Assembly (NCBI RefSeq): GCF_025966695.1
Contig: NZ_JAOEIY010000002.1
Location: 434,001-498,000, forward strand
DNA length: 64,000 bases
Source: Stutzerimonas sp. S1
Lineage (GTDB): Bacteria > Pseudomonadota > Gammaproteobacteria > Pseudomonadales > Pseudomonadaceae
Direction: 5' to 3'
Part shown: positions 9,791 to 19,739 of the stretch, in pieces
How the letters are laid out: every line of letters starts with the position of its first letter
How positions within the stretch are numbered: the first letter of the stretch is position 1
Notes under the pieces: model-generated
What the model was told of the DNA's origin: nothing
The model's database searches: none
Seen by the model: only the letters and a program-made list of their open reading frames with translations
Position numbers and translations under genes: made by a program

Positions 9791-11434
9791 ATGCGCCAAC
9801 CTCTGGAAAATCCCTTCTACTACCTCGACAACTTCGAGCGCGTGCTTGCCTGGGTCGGTCAGCACCATGGCGACCTATTGGACGAGGACGAGCGCGCCTT
9901 CCTGGACGCTTTCCCTCAGTTGCCCCGGCCTTCGCGTGCGCTGCTGGTGCGCATGGTGATGCGCAAGGGCGAGCTGTTTCGCGCGAGCAAGCTGCGCTAC
10001 GCCGAGATCGGTTGCGCGTTGCAGGCGAGCGAGCCGCTGGTTGCGCGCGGCTGGATCGACCCGGCGCCGGCGCTGGCTCTGGAGCAGCTGTTTGCATTGC
10101 TGAAGAAGGATGAACTGTTGCAGGTCTTCGATTCGGCCGCCGCCGGCCTGCGCAAAACCGAGCTGCTGGACTGTCTGCGCGCCAGCCACGCCAGCGCGCA
10201 GACGCTGCACCAATGGCACCCAGCGCTGGATGAGCGGATATTTGCCTTGCGCATCAGCGCATTCAGCGAACGCCTGCGGTTGATGTTCTTCGGCAACGCC
10301 CATCAGGACTGGTCGGAATTCGTCCTGGCCGATCTCGGCATCCATCGCTACGAACAGGTGCCCTTCTCTCCCGCCTCACGGGCCTTCGCCAGTCGCGCGG
10401 AGGTGGATGCCTACCTGCACTTGCAGCATTGCCGCGAACGCTTCGATGCCGGCGAGCCGCTTCCGGAGCTGCTCGCCGATGTTCCCGGGCAGGCCTTCGC
10501 CAATCCCTGGCTGGAAAGTCGGCGTGGCAAGTTATTGCTGCGCATCGGTCAGCAGCTCGAACGCCAGGGCGAGTTCGGGCACGCGCTGCGCGTGCATGCT
10601 GGCAATAGCTATCCCGGGGCGCGCGAGCGGGCCATTCGCGTGCTCGAACGCTGCGGGCAGCCGGAGGCCGCGCTGACGCTGGCATTGCAAGCCGCCGCCG
10701 CACCGGAATCCGAGCACGAAGGCCAGCAACTGACGCGCATCCTGCCGCGCCTGCAGCGCAGTCTCGGTTTGCAGCCGGCAGCGCGCCGGCATTCGGCGAC
10801 GGCGGAGCGCATCGACTTGCTGCTGCCGCCCCCGACGAGTGCCGTCCGCGTGGAACAGGTCGTGCGTGCCCACCTGAGCACGACCGACGCGCCCGTGCAC
10901 TACGTGGAAAACACCCTGCTCGGTTCGCTGTTCGGCCTGCTGTGCTGGGACGCGCTGTTCGCACCGCTACCGGGCGCGTTCTTCCATCCCTTCCACTGGG
11001 CGCCGGCGGACCTCGACCGCCCCGATTTCCATCAGCGTCGCGTCGAGCTGTTCGCCGACTGCCTCGCTCACCTGGATGGCGACGGCTATCGCGAGTGCAT
11101 CCGACGCACCTTCAATGCAAAATACGGCATCCACAACGCCTTCGTCAGCTGGGGCATGCTCGACGAGGCGCTGCTGCAGCAGGCGCTGGACTGCCTGCCG
11201 GCAGCGCACCTCAAGCTGATCTTCCAGCGCATGCTCGCCGACATCGGCAGCAATCGCAGCGGCCTGCCGGACCTGATCCAGTTCTGGCCGGCGGAACGTC
11301 GCTACCGAATGATTGAGGTCAAAGGCCCTGGCGACCGCCTGCAGGACAACCAGCTGCGCTGGCTGGCCTTCGCCGATGAGCACGGCCTGCCGGTCAGCGT
11401 GTGCTACGTGCAGTGGGCGGAAAGCGCAGCGTGA
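9791..11434 (+). CDS. VRR-NUC domain nuclease (FAN1-like)
   Basis: A 547-residue protein with a helical, Arg/Leu-rich N-terminal and middle part and a C-terminal VRR-NUC nuclease domain. The catalytic signature is visible near residues 490-540: SGLPDLIQFW, then MIEVKGPGDRLQDNQLRWL, the PD...EVK(G)...Q pattern of this PD-(D/E)XK group. Eukaryotic FAN1 and its bacterial relatives cut branched or 5'-flap DNA in cross-link repair; the same role here is inference. Start is uncertain: the ATG at 9791 gives the conserved-looking MRQPLENPFYYLDNF, with a GTG at 9776 as alternative and no strong ribosome site for either. The stop overlaps the next gene's start (GTGA), so the two are translationally coupled. 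Confidence 0.85.
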   Translation: MRQPLENPFYYLDNFERVLAWVGQHHGDLLDEDERAFLDAFPQLPRPSRALLVRMVMRKGELFRASKLRYAEIGCALQASEPLVARGWIDPAPALALEQLFALLKKDELLQVFDSAAAGLRKTELLDCLRASHASAQTLHQWHPALDERIFALRISAFSERLRLMFFGNAHQDWSEFVLADLGIHRYEQVPFSPASRAFASRAEVDAYLHLQHCRERFDAGEPLPELLADVPGQAFANPWLESRRGKLLLRIGQQLERQGEFGHALRVHAGNSYPGARERAIRVLERCGQPEAALTLALQAAAAPESEHEGQQLTRILPRLQRSLGLQPAARRHSATAERIDLLLPPPTSAVRVEQVVRAHLSTTDAPVHYVENTLLGSLFGLLCWDALFAPLPGAFFHPFHWAPADLDRPDFHQRRVELFADCLAHLDGDGYRECIRRTFNAKYGIHNAFVSWGMLDEALLQQALDCLPAAHLKLIFQRMLADIGSNRSGLPDLIQFWPAERRYRMIEVKGPGDRLQDNQLRWLAFADEHGLPVSVCYVQWAESAA

Positions 11435-13692
11435 GCTATCGGATTGCCGTGCGGGCGCTCTGCGAGTTCACCGCCAAGCAGGGCGATCTGGACCTGCGCT
11501 TCACGCCCTCGCCCACCGCGCTGGAGGGCATTGCCGGCCACGCTCAGGTCACCGCGCGCCGGGGTGCGGGCTACGAGCGCGAAGTTGCCCTGGAAGGCGC
11601 CTTCGGCGCACTCACCGTGCGCGGCCGGGCCGATGGCTACGATCCGCAGCGCAACCGTCTGGAGGAGATCAAGACCTTCCGCGGCGATCTCTCCCGCCAG
11701 CCGGCCAACCATCGCCTGCTGCATTGGGCGCAAGCCAAGGTCTACGGCTGGCTGCTCTGCCAGACGCGCGGATTGTCGGAAATCGAGCTGGCGCTGGTGT
11801 ATTTCGACGTGCTCAGCCAGAAGGAAACGCTGCTGCTCGAACGCCACCGCGCCGACGAGCTGCGCCAGTTCTTCGAGGCGCAGTGCACGCGCTTCCTCGC
11901 CTGGGCCGAGCAGGAGATGGCCCACCGCGCGCAGCGTGATCTGGCGCTGCACGCGCTGAAATTTCCCTATGGCGAATTCCGCCACGGCCAGCGCCAGCTA
12001 GCCGAAGCGACATACAAGGCCGCCTGCACCGGCACCGTGTTGATGGCGCAGGCCCCGACCGGCATCGGCAAGACGCTCGGCACGCTGTTCCCGCTGCTCA
12101 AGGCGATGCCGGGTCAGCAGCTGGACAAACTGTTCTTCCTCGCCGCCAAGACCTCGGGGCGACGTCTGGCGCTGGACGCACTGCAGACGTTGCAGCGCAC
12201 TGGCGCGAACGAGGTTCGCGTGCTGGAGCTGATCGCCCGCGACAAGGCCTGCGAGCACCCGGACAAGGCCTGTCACGGCGAGTCCTGTCCGCTGGCACGC
12301 GGCTTCTATGACCGGCTGCCAGCGGCGCGCCAGACCGCGCTGGCGCACCCGCAGCTGGATCAGGCGACGCTGCGCGAGGTGGCGCTGGCCCATGATGTCT
12401 GCCCTTACTATCTCAGCCAGGAGATGGCGCGCTGGGCCGATGTGGTAATCGGCGATTACAACTACTACTTCGACGTCAGCGCCCTGCTCCACGGGCTGAC
12501 GCTGACCAATCAGTGGCGCGTCTGCGTGCTGGTGGACGAAGCGCACAACCTCCTCGAGCGCGCTCGGAGCATGTACAGCGCCGAGCTGGATCAGCGAGAT
12601 TTCAAAGGCTTGCGCGCCAAAGCTCCCACACAACTGCACAAGTCGCTCAGCCGCATCCAGCGCTGCTGGAACGAGCTGCACCGCGACCAGCCCAGCGAGT
12701 ACCGCGTGCTGGCGGAACTGCCGCAGACGCTGATCGGCGCGCTGCAACAGCTGGTCAGCGCCGTTACCGATTACCTGGGCGAGAATCCCACCGGCGTGGA
12801 CGCCGCCGTGCTCAACGCCTACTTCCAGGCGATGCACCTGTGCCGGATGGCTGAACTGTTCGGCGAGCATTCGCTGGTCGATTGCACCTTGCTGCCCGCT
12901 GGCGGTTCGGCTCGCGGCAAGGTTTCGCGGTTGTGCCTGCGCAACGTGATCCCGGCGCCGTTCCTTGCGCCACGGCTGGCGCAGGCGCGCTCGTGCGTGC
13001 TGTTTTCCGCCACGCTCAGCCCGCGCCGGTTCTACGCCGACACCCTGGGCGTGCCGCCGGCCAGCGCCTGGATCGACGTGGATTCGCCCTTTCGCGGCGA
13101 GCAGCTGCAGGTCCAGCTGGCGCGGCATATCTCCACCCGTTACCAAGACCGCGAGCGTTCCCTGGCGCCGATCGTTGCGCTGCTGGCCGATCAGTATCGT
13201 CGGCGGCCAGGCAATTACCTGGCGTTCTTCAGCAGCTTCGACTACCTGCAACAGGTCGCTGCGCTGTTCGTCGAATGCCACCCCGACGTGCCTTTCTGGC
13301 AACAGACCCGCGGCATGCAGGAGAGCGCCCGCGAGGCGTTTCTCGCCCGCTTCGAGGCGAATGGACGTGGTATCGGCTTCGCCGTGCTCGGCGGCGCATT
13401 CGCCGAGGGCATCGATTTGCCGGGCAACCGGCTGATCGGCGCGTTCGTCGCCACCCTTGGCCTGCCGCAAGTCAACCCGGTCAACGAACAGTTGAGGGCG
13501 CGAATGGAGGCGGTGTTCGGCAGCGGCTACGACTACACCTATCTCTACCCCGGCCTGCAGAAGGTAGTGCAGGCGGCCGGTCGGGTGATCCGCACCACCC
13601 AGGACGAAGGCGTCATCCACCTGATCGACGATCGTTTTGCTCGCACACAGGTACGCCGCCTGTTGCCGTCGTGGTGGGAAGTCCGCAGTTAA
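11431..13692 (+). CDS. DinG/Rad3-type superfamily 2 helicase with N-terminal nuclease-like segment
   Basis: A 753-residue protein. Residues up to about 110 contain RNRLEEIKTFRGDL followed by HWAQAKVYGWLL, the E-x-K and Q/Y pattern of Cas4/RecB-like PD-(D/E)XK nucleases. The helicase starts near residue 200: APTGIGKT is Walker A and DEAHNLLE the DEAH box, with four cysteines between them (CEHPDKAC, GESCP, HDVCPYY) as in iron-sulfur XPD/DinG helicases. C-terminal motifs include FSATLSPRRFY, GGAFAEGIDLPG and VVQAAGRVIR. The GTG start at 11431 overlaps the stop of the VRR-NUC gene; the frame from 11401 begins inside that gene. The pair probably acts in one DNA repair reaction. Confidence 0.87.
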   Translation: MSYRIAVRALCEFTAKQGDLDLRFTPSPTALEGIAGHAQVTARRGAGYEREVALEGAFGALTVRGRADGYDPQRNRLEEIKTFRGDLSRQPANHRLLHWAQAKVYGWLLCQTRGLSEIELALVYFDVLSQKETLLLERHRADELRQFFEAQCTRFLAWAEQEMAHRAQRDLALHALKFPYGEFRHGQRQLAEATYKAACTGTVLMAQAPTGIGKTLGTLFPLLKAMPGQQLDKLFFLAAKTSGRRLALDALQTLQRTGANEVRVLELIARDKACEHPDKACHGESCPLARGFYDRLPAARQTALAHPQLDQATLREVALAHDVCPYYLSQEMARWADVVIGDYNYYFDVSALLHGLTLTNQWRVCVLVDEAHNLLERARSMYSAELDQRDFKGLRAKAPTQLHKSLSRIQRCWNELHRDQPSEYRVLAELPQTLIGALQQLVSAVTDYLGENPTGVDAAVLNAYFQAMHLCRMAELFGEHSLVDCTLLPAGGSARGKVSRLCLRNVIPAPFLAPRLAQARSCVLFSATLSPRRFYADTLGVPPASAWIDVDSPFRGEQLQVQLARHISTRYQDRERSLAPIVALLADQYRRRPGNYLAFFSSFDYLQQVAALFVECHPDVPFWQQTRGMQESAREAFLARFEANGRGIGFAVLGGAFAEGIDLPGNRLIGAFVATLGLPQVNPVNEQLRARMEAVFGSGYDYTYLYPGLQKVVQAAGRVIRTTQDEGVIHLIDDRFARTQVRRLLPSWWEVRS

Positions 13693-13845
13693 GCTGCAAC
13701 TTGAAGCCGTATGCCAAGACAGCGACATAACACACTGAATTTACAGTTAATAGCTTTCAGCGATTCACGCGGATCGCAAACGCATAGGCCGGCCTGGGAT
13801 CGCTTCTATACTCGAATCGAACCGAACCCATCGGAGGATCCCGCC

Positions 13846-14091
13846 ATGCGTCGCCTTGTCAGTTTCGCCGTTGCCGCTCTCTTCAGTGCTCCGCTCTGGG
13901 CCATGCATTGCCCGATGGACATGGCCAAGATCGACGAACAGCTCGCCGCCAATCCGCCCAGCGACGCCGCCACCCTCGAACGCGTCAAGCAGCTGCGCGC
14001 CGAGGGCGAACAGCTGCACAATGCCGGCGACCACCCTCAGTCGGTCAAGGTGCTGGGCGAAGCGCTCGACCTGCTCGGCATCAAATCCTGA
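13846..14091 (+). CDS. Small exported hypothetical protein
   Basis: An 81-residue protein with a signal peptide (MRRLVSFAVAALFSAPLWA, likely cut near residue 19), then a short, mostly helical mature part with a single Cys near its start (HCPMDMAKIDEQL). AATLERVKQLRAEGEQLHNAGDH suggests a tetratricopeptide-like helical hairpin. ATG 13846 has GGAGG 8 nt upstream. Function unknown; similar small periplasmic proteins are common in pseudomonads. Confidence 0.7.
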   Translation: MRRLVSFAVAALFSAPLWAMHCPMDMAKIDEQLAANPPSDAATLERVKQLRAEGEQLHNAGDHPQSVKVLGEALDLLGIKS

Positions 14092-14098
14092 GCTGTAA

Positions 14099-14126
14099 GC
14101 GCCCTGGCAGTTCCTTGCCAAGGCGC
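14099..14126. terminator. Hairpin between the small exported protein and ssuF
   Basis: GCGCC-C-TGGCA pairs with TGCCA-A-GGCGC around TTCC-type loop bases. It sits 7 bp past the plus-strand stop and just beyond the ssuF stop, so it can end both convergent transcripts. Confidence 0.65.
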
Positions 14127-14131
14127 CCCCC

Positions 14132-14347
14132 TCACAGCTTGGCGATCGACACTTCGGTGGATTTGACGAACGCGATCACCTCGCTGCCGACCGCCAGCTC
14201 CAGCTCGCGCACCGAGCGGCTGGTGATCACCGAGGTGACGATGCCGGCGGCGGTCTGCACGTCGATCTCCGACAGCACGTCGCCTTGGACGATCTCGCGA
14301 ATGGTGCCCCTGAACTGATTGCGTACGTTGATGGCCTTGATGGTCAT
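14132..14347 (-). CDS. ssuF: Molybdopterin-binding (TOBE/Mop) protein of the ssu cluster
   Basis: A 71-residue molbindin-like protein, a single TOBE domain: MTIKAINVRNQFRGTI, DVLSEIDVQTAAGIVTSVIT, then ELELAVGSEVIAFVKSTEV. The family binds oxyanions such as molybdate. It is the last gene of the ssuEADCB run, the position of ssuF in Pseudomonas putida, where it is required for growth on sulfonates; the symbol rests on that synteny. ATG 14347 has GGAGC upstream. Confidence 0.85.
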   Translation of the reverse strand: MTIKAINVRNQFRGTIREIVQGDVLSEIDVQTAAGIVTSVITSRSVRELELAVGSEVIAFVKSTEVSIAKL

Positions 14348-14382
14348 GGTTTTGCTCCGTCTGAGTGGTTGGTTCTGAATGG

Positions 14383-15198
14383 TCAAAGCGCCCAGCGCAG
14401 TTGCGTGGGCAAGGGTGAAACGGGTTCCGCCCGTGGCGGCAGTTCCGGCAGCGCGAGTACGCGGTTGAGCACCTGTTCTTCCAGCGCGGCGAGGCTGGCC
14501 GAGCCGCGATTGCGCGGGCGTGGGATATGCACGGCGAGATCCAGGCCGATCTGGCCGTCCTCGATGAGAATCACCCGGTCCGCGACCGCCACCGCCTCGC
14601 TGACATCGTGGGTAACCAGCAACACGGTGAAGCCGTGCCGCTGCCACAACCGCTCGATCAGCTGCTGCATCTCGATACGCGTCAGCGCATCCAGCGCGCC
14701 GAGCGGCTCGTCGAGCAGCAACAGGCGCGGCTGATGGATCAGCGCGCGGGCCAGCGCGACGCGCTGCTTCTGCCCGCCGGAGAGTGCCGTAGGCCAGTCG
14801 TTGGCGCGCTCGGCGAGCCCCACCGCCGTCAGCGCATCGGCCGCTTGCGGCCGCCAGTCGCCGCTCAGGCCGAGGCCGACGTTGTCGATCACCCGCTTCC
14901 ACGGCAACAGACGGGCGTCCTGGAACATCAACCGAATGGCGTCGCGCGCGGCGCCAAGCGAGCCAGTGTCGGCGCCGAGCGAACCACGGCTGGGTTGTTC
15001 GAGGCCGGCCAGCAGGCGCAGCAGCGTGCTCTTGCCGCAACCGCTGCGCCCGACCACGGCGACGAACTGCCCGGCCGGGATCTGCAGATCGATGCCCCTG
15101 AGCACTTCGCGCTGGCCGAAGGCCTTGCCGACGCCCTCGATGGTCAACGGGATGCCGCCGGGCGCGGCGCTCTGATGGATACGATTCAATGCGGTCAT
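14383..15198 (-). CDS. ssuB: Aliphatic sulfonate ABC transporter, ATP-binding subunit
   Basis: A 271-residue ATPase of the sulfonate/taurine/nitrate importer group. Walker A is GRSGCGKST, the Q-loop FQDARLLPW, the signature [15 protein letters not shown], Walker [13 protein letters not shown] and the switch His VTHDVSEA. The ATG at 15198 overlaps the ssuC stop (ATGA), so both are coupled. It powers uptake with SsuC and SsuA. Confidence 0.93.
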   Translation of the reverse strand: MTALNRIHQSAAPGGIPLTIEGVGKAFGQREVLRGIDLQIPAGQFVAVVGRSGCGKSTLLRLLAGLEQPSRGSLGADTGSLGAARDAIRLMFQDARLLPWKRVIDNVGLGLSGDWRPQAADALTAVGLAERANDWPTALSGGQKQRVALARALIHQPRLLLLDEPLGALDALTRIEMQQLIERLWQRHGFTVLLVTHDVSEAVAVADRVILIEDGQIGLDLAVHIPRPRNRGSASLAALEEQVLNRVLALPELPPRAEPVSPLPTQLRWAL

Positions 15199-15980
15199 TG
15201 CGCACCTGCCTTGGCCTGATAGGCCGGGTGCCAGCGCAGCCACGAGCGTTCCAGCGCGCGCGCCGCAAGGTCGGCCAGCTTGCCGAGCACGGCATAGAGC
15301 AGGATCGCCAGCAACACCACGTCGGTCTGCAGGAACTCGCGGGCGTTCATCGCCAGATAACCGATGCCGGCGCTCGCCGAGATGGTTTCGGCGACAATCA
15401 GCGTCAGCCACATGAAGCCGAGCGCGAAGCGCACGCCGACCAAGATCGACGGCAGCGCGCCGGGCAGGATCACCTGGCGGAACAGCGCGAAGCCGGATAG
15501 CCCATAGCTACGCGCCATCTCCACCAGCCCGGCATCGACGCTGCGGATACCGTGATAGGTGTTCAGGTAGATGGGGAACAGCGTGCCGAGCGCAACGAGG
15601 AAGATCTTTGCGCTCTCGTCGATGCCGAACCACAGGATCACCAGCGGAATCAGCGCCAGATGCGGCACGTTGCGGATCATCTGTACCGAGCTGTCGAGCA
15701 GGCGCTCGCCCCAGTTCGACAGGCCGGTGATGAAGCCCAGCGCCAGGCCGATACCGCCGCCGATGGCGAAGCCGATGCCGGCGCGCCAACCACTAATGGC
15801 CAGATGAGTCCAGAGATCGCCGCTGGCGATCAGCGTCCAGCCAGCCGCCACCACCGCGCTCGGTGCCGGCAGGATGCGCGTGGACAGCAACCCGAAGGCC
15901 ACTGCGCCCTGCCAGGCCGCCAGCAACGCCAACGGCAGCAGCCAGGGGGCCAGACGCTGGCCGAAAGAATGAAGAGTCAT
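15195..15980 (-). CDS. ssuC: Aliphatic sulfonate ABC transporter, permease subunit
   Basis: A 261-residue inner-membrane permease with about six hydrophobic helices. The EAA-type coupling loop that contacts the ATPase is [28 protein letters not shown]. The ATG at 15980 follows GGAGC; a longer frame to 16028 would begin in the upstream repeat. It overlaps ssuB by 4 bp. A palindromic repeat separates it from ssuD. Confidence 0.93.
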   Translation of the reverse strand: MTLHSFGQRLAPWLLPLALLAAWQGAVAFGLLSTRILPAPSAVVAAGWTLIASGDLWTHLAISGWRAGIGFAIGGGIGLALGFITGLSNWGERLLDSSVQMIRNVPHLALIPLVILWFGIDESAKIFLVALGTLFPIYLNTYHGIRSVDAGLVEMARSYGLSGFALFRQVILPGALPSILVGVRFALGFMWLTLIVAETISASAGIGYLAMNAREFLQTDVVLLAILLYAVLGKLADLAARALERSWLRWHPAYQAKAGAQ

Positions 15981-16007
15981 AGTTTGCTCCGTTCTGCTCA
16001 TGCACTT

Positions 16008-16084
16008 CGTAGGCTGGAAATCGCGCAATTCGCTTTTCCAGCGCCAGGTGGGAAAGACCTGCGGCCGTTTCCCACCCTACGTAG
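16008..16084. repeat. Intra-operon palindromic repeat, copy 1 (ssuD-ssuC)
   Basis: Two arms: CGTAGGCTGGAAATCGCG ... CGCTTTTCCAGCG, then GTGGGAAAGACCTGCGGCC with GTTTCCCACCCTACG. It shares the GTGGGAAA / TTTCCCACCCTACG core with three other copies in the window. Confidence 0.75.
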
Positions 16085-16095
16085 CCGGTATCGAT

Positions 16096-17244
16096 TCAAC
16101 TGGCCGCCGAGGTCTTCGGCAGGATGTCGCTGGAGATCATTTCGCCGAACGGGCTGACGTAGCCGCGGCTCTCCGGCCGCTGCGGCTGGGCGATATCCAG
16201 ATGCGGGAACAGCAGCTCGGCGACGCGGTAGCTCTCCTCCAGATGCGGATAGCCGGAGAAGACGAACGTATCGATGCCCAGCTCGGCGTACTCCCGGACC
16301 CGCGCTGCCACGGTGGGGCCGTCACCGACCAGTGCCGTGCCGGCACCGCCGCGCACCAGACCGACCCCGGCCCAGAGATTCGGCGCCACCACCAGCTGGT
16401 CCCTGCGCCCGCCATGCAGCGCGGCCATGCGCTGCTGGCCGACCGAATCGAAGCGCGCCAGCGAGGCCTGCGCCTTGGCGATGGTGTCGTCGTCGAGATG
16501 GCTGATCAGCCGCTCGGCGGCGGCCCAGGCCTCGTCGTTGGTTTCGCGCACGATCACATGCAGGCGGATGCCGAACCGCACGCTGCGCCCGTGCCGCGCG
16601 GCGCGTTTGCGCACATCGGCGATCTTCTCGGCGACGGCGTCCAGCGGCTCGCCCCAGGTCAGATACAGCTCGACCTGCTCGGCCGCCAGCTCATGCGCCG
16701 CCTCGGACGAGCCGCCGAAGTACAACGGCGGGCGCGGCTGCTGAATCGGCGGATAGAGCAGCTTGGCGCCTTTGACCTGAAGATGCTTGCCGTCCAGGTC
16801 AACGGTTTCGCCCTCCAGCACGCGGCGCCAGATGCGGGTGAATTCGACGGCGGCTTCATAGCGCTCAGCGTGGCTCAGATTCAGCCCGTCGGCTGCCAGC
16901 TCGTCCGGGTCGCCGCCGGTGACCAGATTGAACAGCGCACGGCCGTTGGAGAGCCGGTCCAGGGTCGCCGCCTGCCGCGCCGCCACGGTCGGCGAGATGA
17001 TTCCCGGACGCAGGGCGACGAGGAATTTCAGACGCTGCGTCACCGGGATCAGCGAGGCGGCGACCAGCCAGGAATCCTCGCAGGAGCGTCCGGTGGGAAT
17101 CAGCACGCCACCGAAACCCAGGCGGTCGGCGGCCTGGGCAATCTGCGTGAGGTAGCCGTGGTCGACCGCGCGGGCGCCTTCGGCCGTGCCGAGGTAGTGA
17201 CCGTCGCCGTGGGTCGGCAGGAACCAGAAGATGTTAAGACTCAT
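16096..17244 (-). CDS. ssuD: FMNH2-dependent alkanesulfonate monooxygenase
   Basis: A 382-residue bacterial-luciferase-fold enzyme that splits alkanesulfonates to aldehyde and sulfite, using FMNH2 supplied by SsuE. It begins [19 protein letters not shown], and contains the family parts [46 protein letters not shown] and [16 protein letters not shown]. Length matches known SsuD (about 380). It lies between ssuA and ssuC in the classic ssuEADCB order. Confidence 0.96.
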   Translation of the reverse strand: MSLNIFWFLPTHGDGHYLGTAEGARAVDHGYLTQIAQAADRLGFGGVLIPTGRSCEDSWLVAASLIPVTQRLKFLVALRPGIISPTVAARQAATLDRLSNGRALFNLVTGGDPDELAADGLNLSHAERYEAAVEFTRIWRRVLEGETVDLDGKHLQVKGAKLLYPPIQQPRPPLYFGGSSEAAHELAAEQVELYLTWGEPLDAVAEKIADVRKRAARHGRSVRFGIRLHVIVRETNDEAWAAAERLISHLDDDTIAKAQASLARFDSVGQQRMAALHGGRRDQLVVAPNLWAGVGLVRGGAGTALVGDGPTVAARVREYAELGIDTFVFSGYPHLEESYRVAELLFPHLDIAQPQRPESRGYVSPFGEMISSDILPKTSAAS

Positions 17245-17310
17245 GGGAATGCTCCATATCCATTGGGGTGCGCGACGTCTGCGCCGCGCGAAAAATTCGG
17301 TCGGTATGCG

Positions 17311-18294
17311 TTATTCGGCGTGCTGGGCGATGCGCTTGGGCGGCGTCCAGACGACGCTCTCGATGACCAGCTGTCTGGGAATCAGCTTGAGCGCGGTGAA
17401 GGTGTCGGCGATGGCCTGCTGCGCGCGCACCACCTCCGGCGTGATCGGCCGCGCACCATAGCCCTGACGAATCACCGCCTTGCGGGTGATCTCGCTCGGC
17501 AGGCCGAGCAACGGCGCAACCTGGGCGGTGGCCTCGTCAATGTTGCCCTCCACCCATTCGCCGATACCGCGGATTTCCTCGATCAGCACGCCGAGCACCG
17601 CCGGATTGCGCTCGGCGAAGGGTCGCGCGGCGAGGTAGAACTGGTGATTGCTGACCAGCCCCTGTCCGTCGCGCAGCGTACGCGCCTGCAATTGCTGCTC
17701 CGCGGCAGCCTGGAACGGATCCCAGATCACCCAGGCATCCACGCTGCCGCGCTCGAAGGCGGCACGGGCGTCGGCCGGCGGCAGGTAGATCGGCTGGATA
17801 TCGGTGTAGCTCAGCCCTGCCGACTGCAACGCGCGCACCAGCAGATAGTGCACGTTGGAGCCCTTGTTCAGCGCAATCTTCTTGCCCTTGAGTTCGGCCA
17901 GCGAACGGATCGGGGAATCCTTGGGCAGCAGGATCGCCTCGCCGCTCGGCGCCGGCGGTTCATGCGCGACGTAGAGCAGATCGGCACCGGCGGCCTGGGC
18001 GAACACCGGCGGGGTTTCGCCGGTCACGCCGAAGTCGATCGAGCCGACGTTGAGGCCTTCGAGCAGCTGCGGGCCGCCGGGAAACTCGGTCCACTGCACG
18101 GTGAACCCCTGTTCCGCCAGCCGCTTCTCCAGCGTGCCGCGTGCCTTGAGCAGCACCAGCGTGCCGTATTTCTGATAACCGATACGCAGGACGTCGCCCT
18201 GCTCCGATGCAGCCTGAACCTGAGAAATGGCGCCGAAGGAAATGGCCGCGGCAAACAGGGCGACCAGTCCGCGACGCAAGGTATTGGTGCGCAT
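17311..18294 (-). CDS. ssuA: Aliphatic sulfonate-binding periplasmic protein
   Basis: A 327-residue solute-binding protein with a signal peptide ending VQAA at about residue 29. Mature sequence begins RIGYQKYGTLVLLKARGTLE, the SsuA/TauA/NMT1-like fold; GVTGETPPVFAQAAGADLLYV and KGSNVHYLLVRAL line the ligand cleft in relatives. It delivers sulfonates to SsuBC. It sits between ssuE and ssuD. Confidence 0.95.
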   Translation of the reverse strand: MRTNTLRRGLVALFAAAISFGAISQVQAASEQGDVLRIGYQKYGTLVLLKARGTLEKRLAEQGFTVQWTEFPGGPQLLEGLNVGSIDFGVTGETPPVFAQAAGADLLYVAHEPPAPSGEAILLPKDSPIRSLAELKGKKIALNKGSNVHYLLVRALQSAGLSYTDIQPIYLPPADARAAFERGSVDAWVIWDPFQAAAEQQLQARTLRDGQGLVSNHQFYLAARPFAERNPAVLGVLIEEIRGIGEWVEGNIDEATAQVAPLLGLPSEITRKAVIRQGYGARPITPEVVRAQQAIADTFTALKLIPRQLVIESVVWTPPKRIAQHAE

Positions 18295-18429
18295 GGCACT
18301 CTCCTTTGCAGTCTGGATGTGGATTTACGGCCTGCTTGCCCGTTGGCGGGCGAGTGAGACTGTAGAACCGCCGTCAGGCGGGTGTTGCGCAGGTAACCCG
18401 GTGGCAATCCGGGAATACGATTGGGGGGG

Positions 18430-19023
18430 TCAGATGCTCCAGCGCGCGCTGGTCAACCGCTCAGACAGCAGTTGCGGGTTCAGCGGTTGCGGTCGTCTGG
18501 CCAGGGCGGCATACAGCTGCTGCAGCGATTCGACCAGCCGTTCGTTCAGCTCCGGCGCCAGGCTGGCCGGGCGCTGTGGCTCGGCATAGGCGATCTGGGC
18601 ATCGGTCGCATACACGCCGTGCAGCATTTCCTCGGCCTTGAGCGCGGCGAGCACCGGCTTGAGCGCGTAATCGACGGCTAGCATGTGCGCCACGCTGCCC
18701 CCGGTCGCCAGCGGCAACACCGCCTTGTGCGCCAAGGCGCGCTCGGGCAGCAAGTCCAGCAGCGTTTTCAGCGCACCGGCGACGGAGGCCTTGTACACCG
18801 GCGTGGCGATCAGCAGGCCATCCGCCCGCGCGACATGTGCGAGCAGCTGCCGTACCCGCGGGCTGTCGAAGCGCGCGTGTAGCAGGTCCGCGGCATCGAA
18901 GTCGTGCACGCCATAACGCACCACTTCGACACCACGCTGCTGCAACCAGTCGCCGGCGATATCCAGCAGCACCGCCGAGCGCGAGCGCTGGCTGGGGCTG
19001 CCGGCGAGAGAAACGACCAACAT
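18430..19023 (-). CDS. ssuE: NADPH-dependent FMN reductase
   Basis: A 197-residue flavodoxin-like reductase: [16 protein letters not shown] is the FMN phosphate loop and [20 protein letters not shown] the family signature. It supplies reduced FMN to SsuD. It begins with ATG 19023, 24 bp after the lsfA stop, so it is second in the run. The 135-bp gap before ssuA may hold a second promoter. Confidence 0.94.
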   Translation of the reverse strand: MLVVSLAGSPSQRSRSAVLLDIAGDWLQQRGVEVVRYGVHDFDAADLLHARFDSPRVRQLLAHVARADGLLIATPVYKASVAGALKTLLDLLPERALAHKAVLPLATGGSVAHMLAVDYALKPVLAALKAEEMLHGVYATDAQIAYAEPQRPASLAPELNERLVESLQQLYAALARRPQPLNPQLLSERLTSARWSI

Positions 19024-19047
19024 GCGGGAATTCCTTCTCGTGCTCGC

Positions 19048-19686
19048 TCAGCGATTGGGCTGCGGGGTCAGGCGCAGATACGGCTTCACCGCGCGGTAGC
19101 CCTTGGGAAAGCGCTGCTTGAGCTCTTCCTCGTCCTTGATCGACGGAACGATCACCACGTCATCGCCGTCCTGCCAGTTGGCCGGGGTGGCGACCTTGTG
19201 GTTGTCGGTCAGCTGCAGCGAATCGATCACCCGCAGGATCTCGTGGAAGTTGCGCCCGGTGCTCGCTGGGTAGGTGATGGTCAGGCGCACCTTCTTGTTC
19301 GGATCGATGACGAACAGCGAACGCACGGTGAGGGTGTCGTTGGCGTTCGGGTGAATCAGGTCGTACAGCTCGGAGACCTTGCGATCGGCGTCCGCCAGGA
19401 TCGGGAAGTTGACACGGGTGTTCTGCGTCTCGTTGATGTCGTCGATCCACTTGATGTGCGAATCCACCGGGTCCACGGACAAGGCGATGGCCTTGACATT
19501 GCGTTTGGCAAACTCGTCCTTCAGCTTGGCGGTGAAGCCGAGTTCCGTGGTGCATACCGGGGTGAAGTCGGCGGGGTGCGAGAACAGCACACCCCAGCTG
19601 TCACCGAGCCATTCGTGGAAACGAATGCGGCCTTCGCTGGAGTCCTGTTCAAAGTCGGGGGCGATATCGCCTAGGCGGATGCTCAT
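19048..19686 (-). CDS. lsfA: 1-Cys peroxiredoxin (Prx6 type), sulfur-starvation linked
   Basis: A 212-residue peroxiredoxin. The peroxidatic Cys is in HPADFTPVCTTELG near residue 46, and the long C-terminal domain with VVIVPSIKDEEELKQRFPKG marks the Prx6/1-Cys branch. Pseudomonas lsfA is sulfate-starvation-induced and stands just before ssuE, as here. It removes peroxides in the cytoplasm, possibly those leaking from flavin-dependent desulfonation. ATG 19686 is preceded by GAAGGAGAA. Confidence 0.92.
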   Translation of the reverse strand: MSIRLGDIAPDFEQDSSEGRIRFHEWLGDSWGVLFSHPADFTPVCTTELGFTAKLKDEFAKRNVKAIALSVDPVDSHIKWIDDINETQNTRVNFPILADADRKVSELYDLIHPNANDTLTVRSLFVIDPNKKVRLTITYPASTGRNFHEILRVIDSLQLTDNHKVATPANWQDGDDVVIVPSIKDEEELKQRFPKGYRAVKPYLRLTPQPNR

Positions 19687-19739
19687 TTTCTTCTCCTTCA
19701 CGTGAGTCACTGCGTTTGCTTAATGAAACCTGTCGGCGC

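Noticed and set aside
11998..13728. Minus-strand open frame of 576 codons
   Set aside because: Antisense to the DinG-type helicase, which has full helicase motifs on the plus strand.
16000..18357. Long plus-strand open frame of 785 codons
   Set aside because: It is antisense to ssuD and ssuA, which have clear family signatures. High GC content removes stop codons from the opposite frame, and the translation resembles no family.
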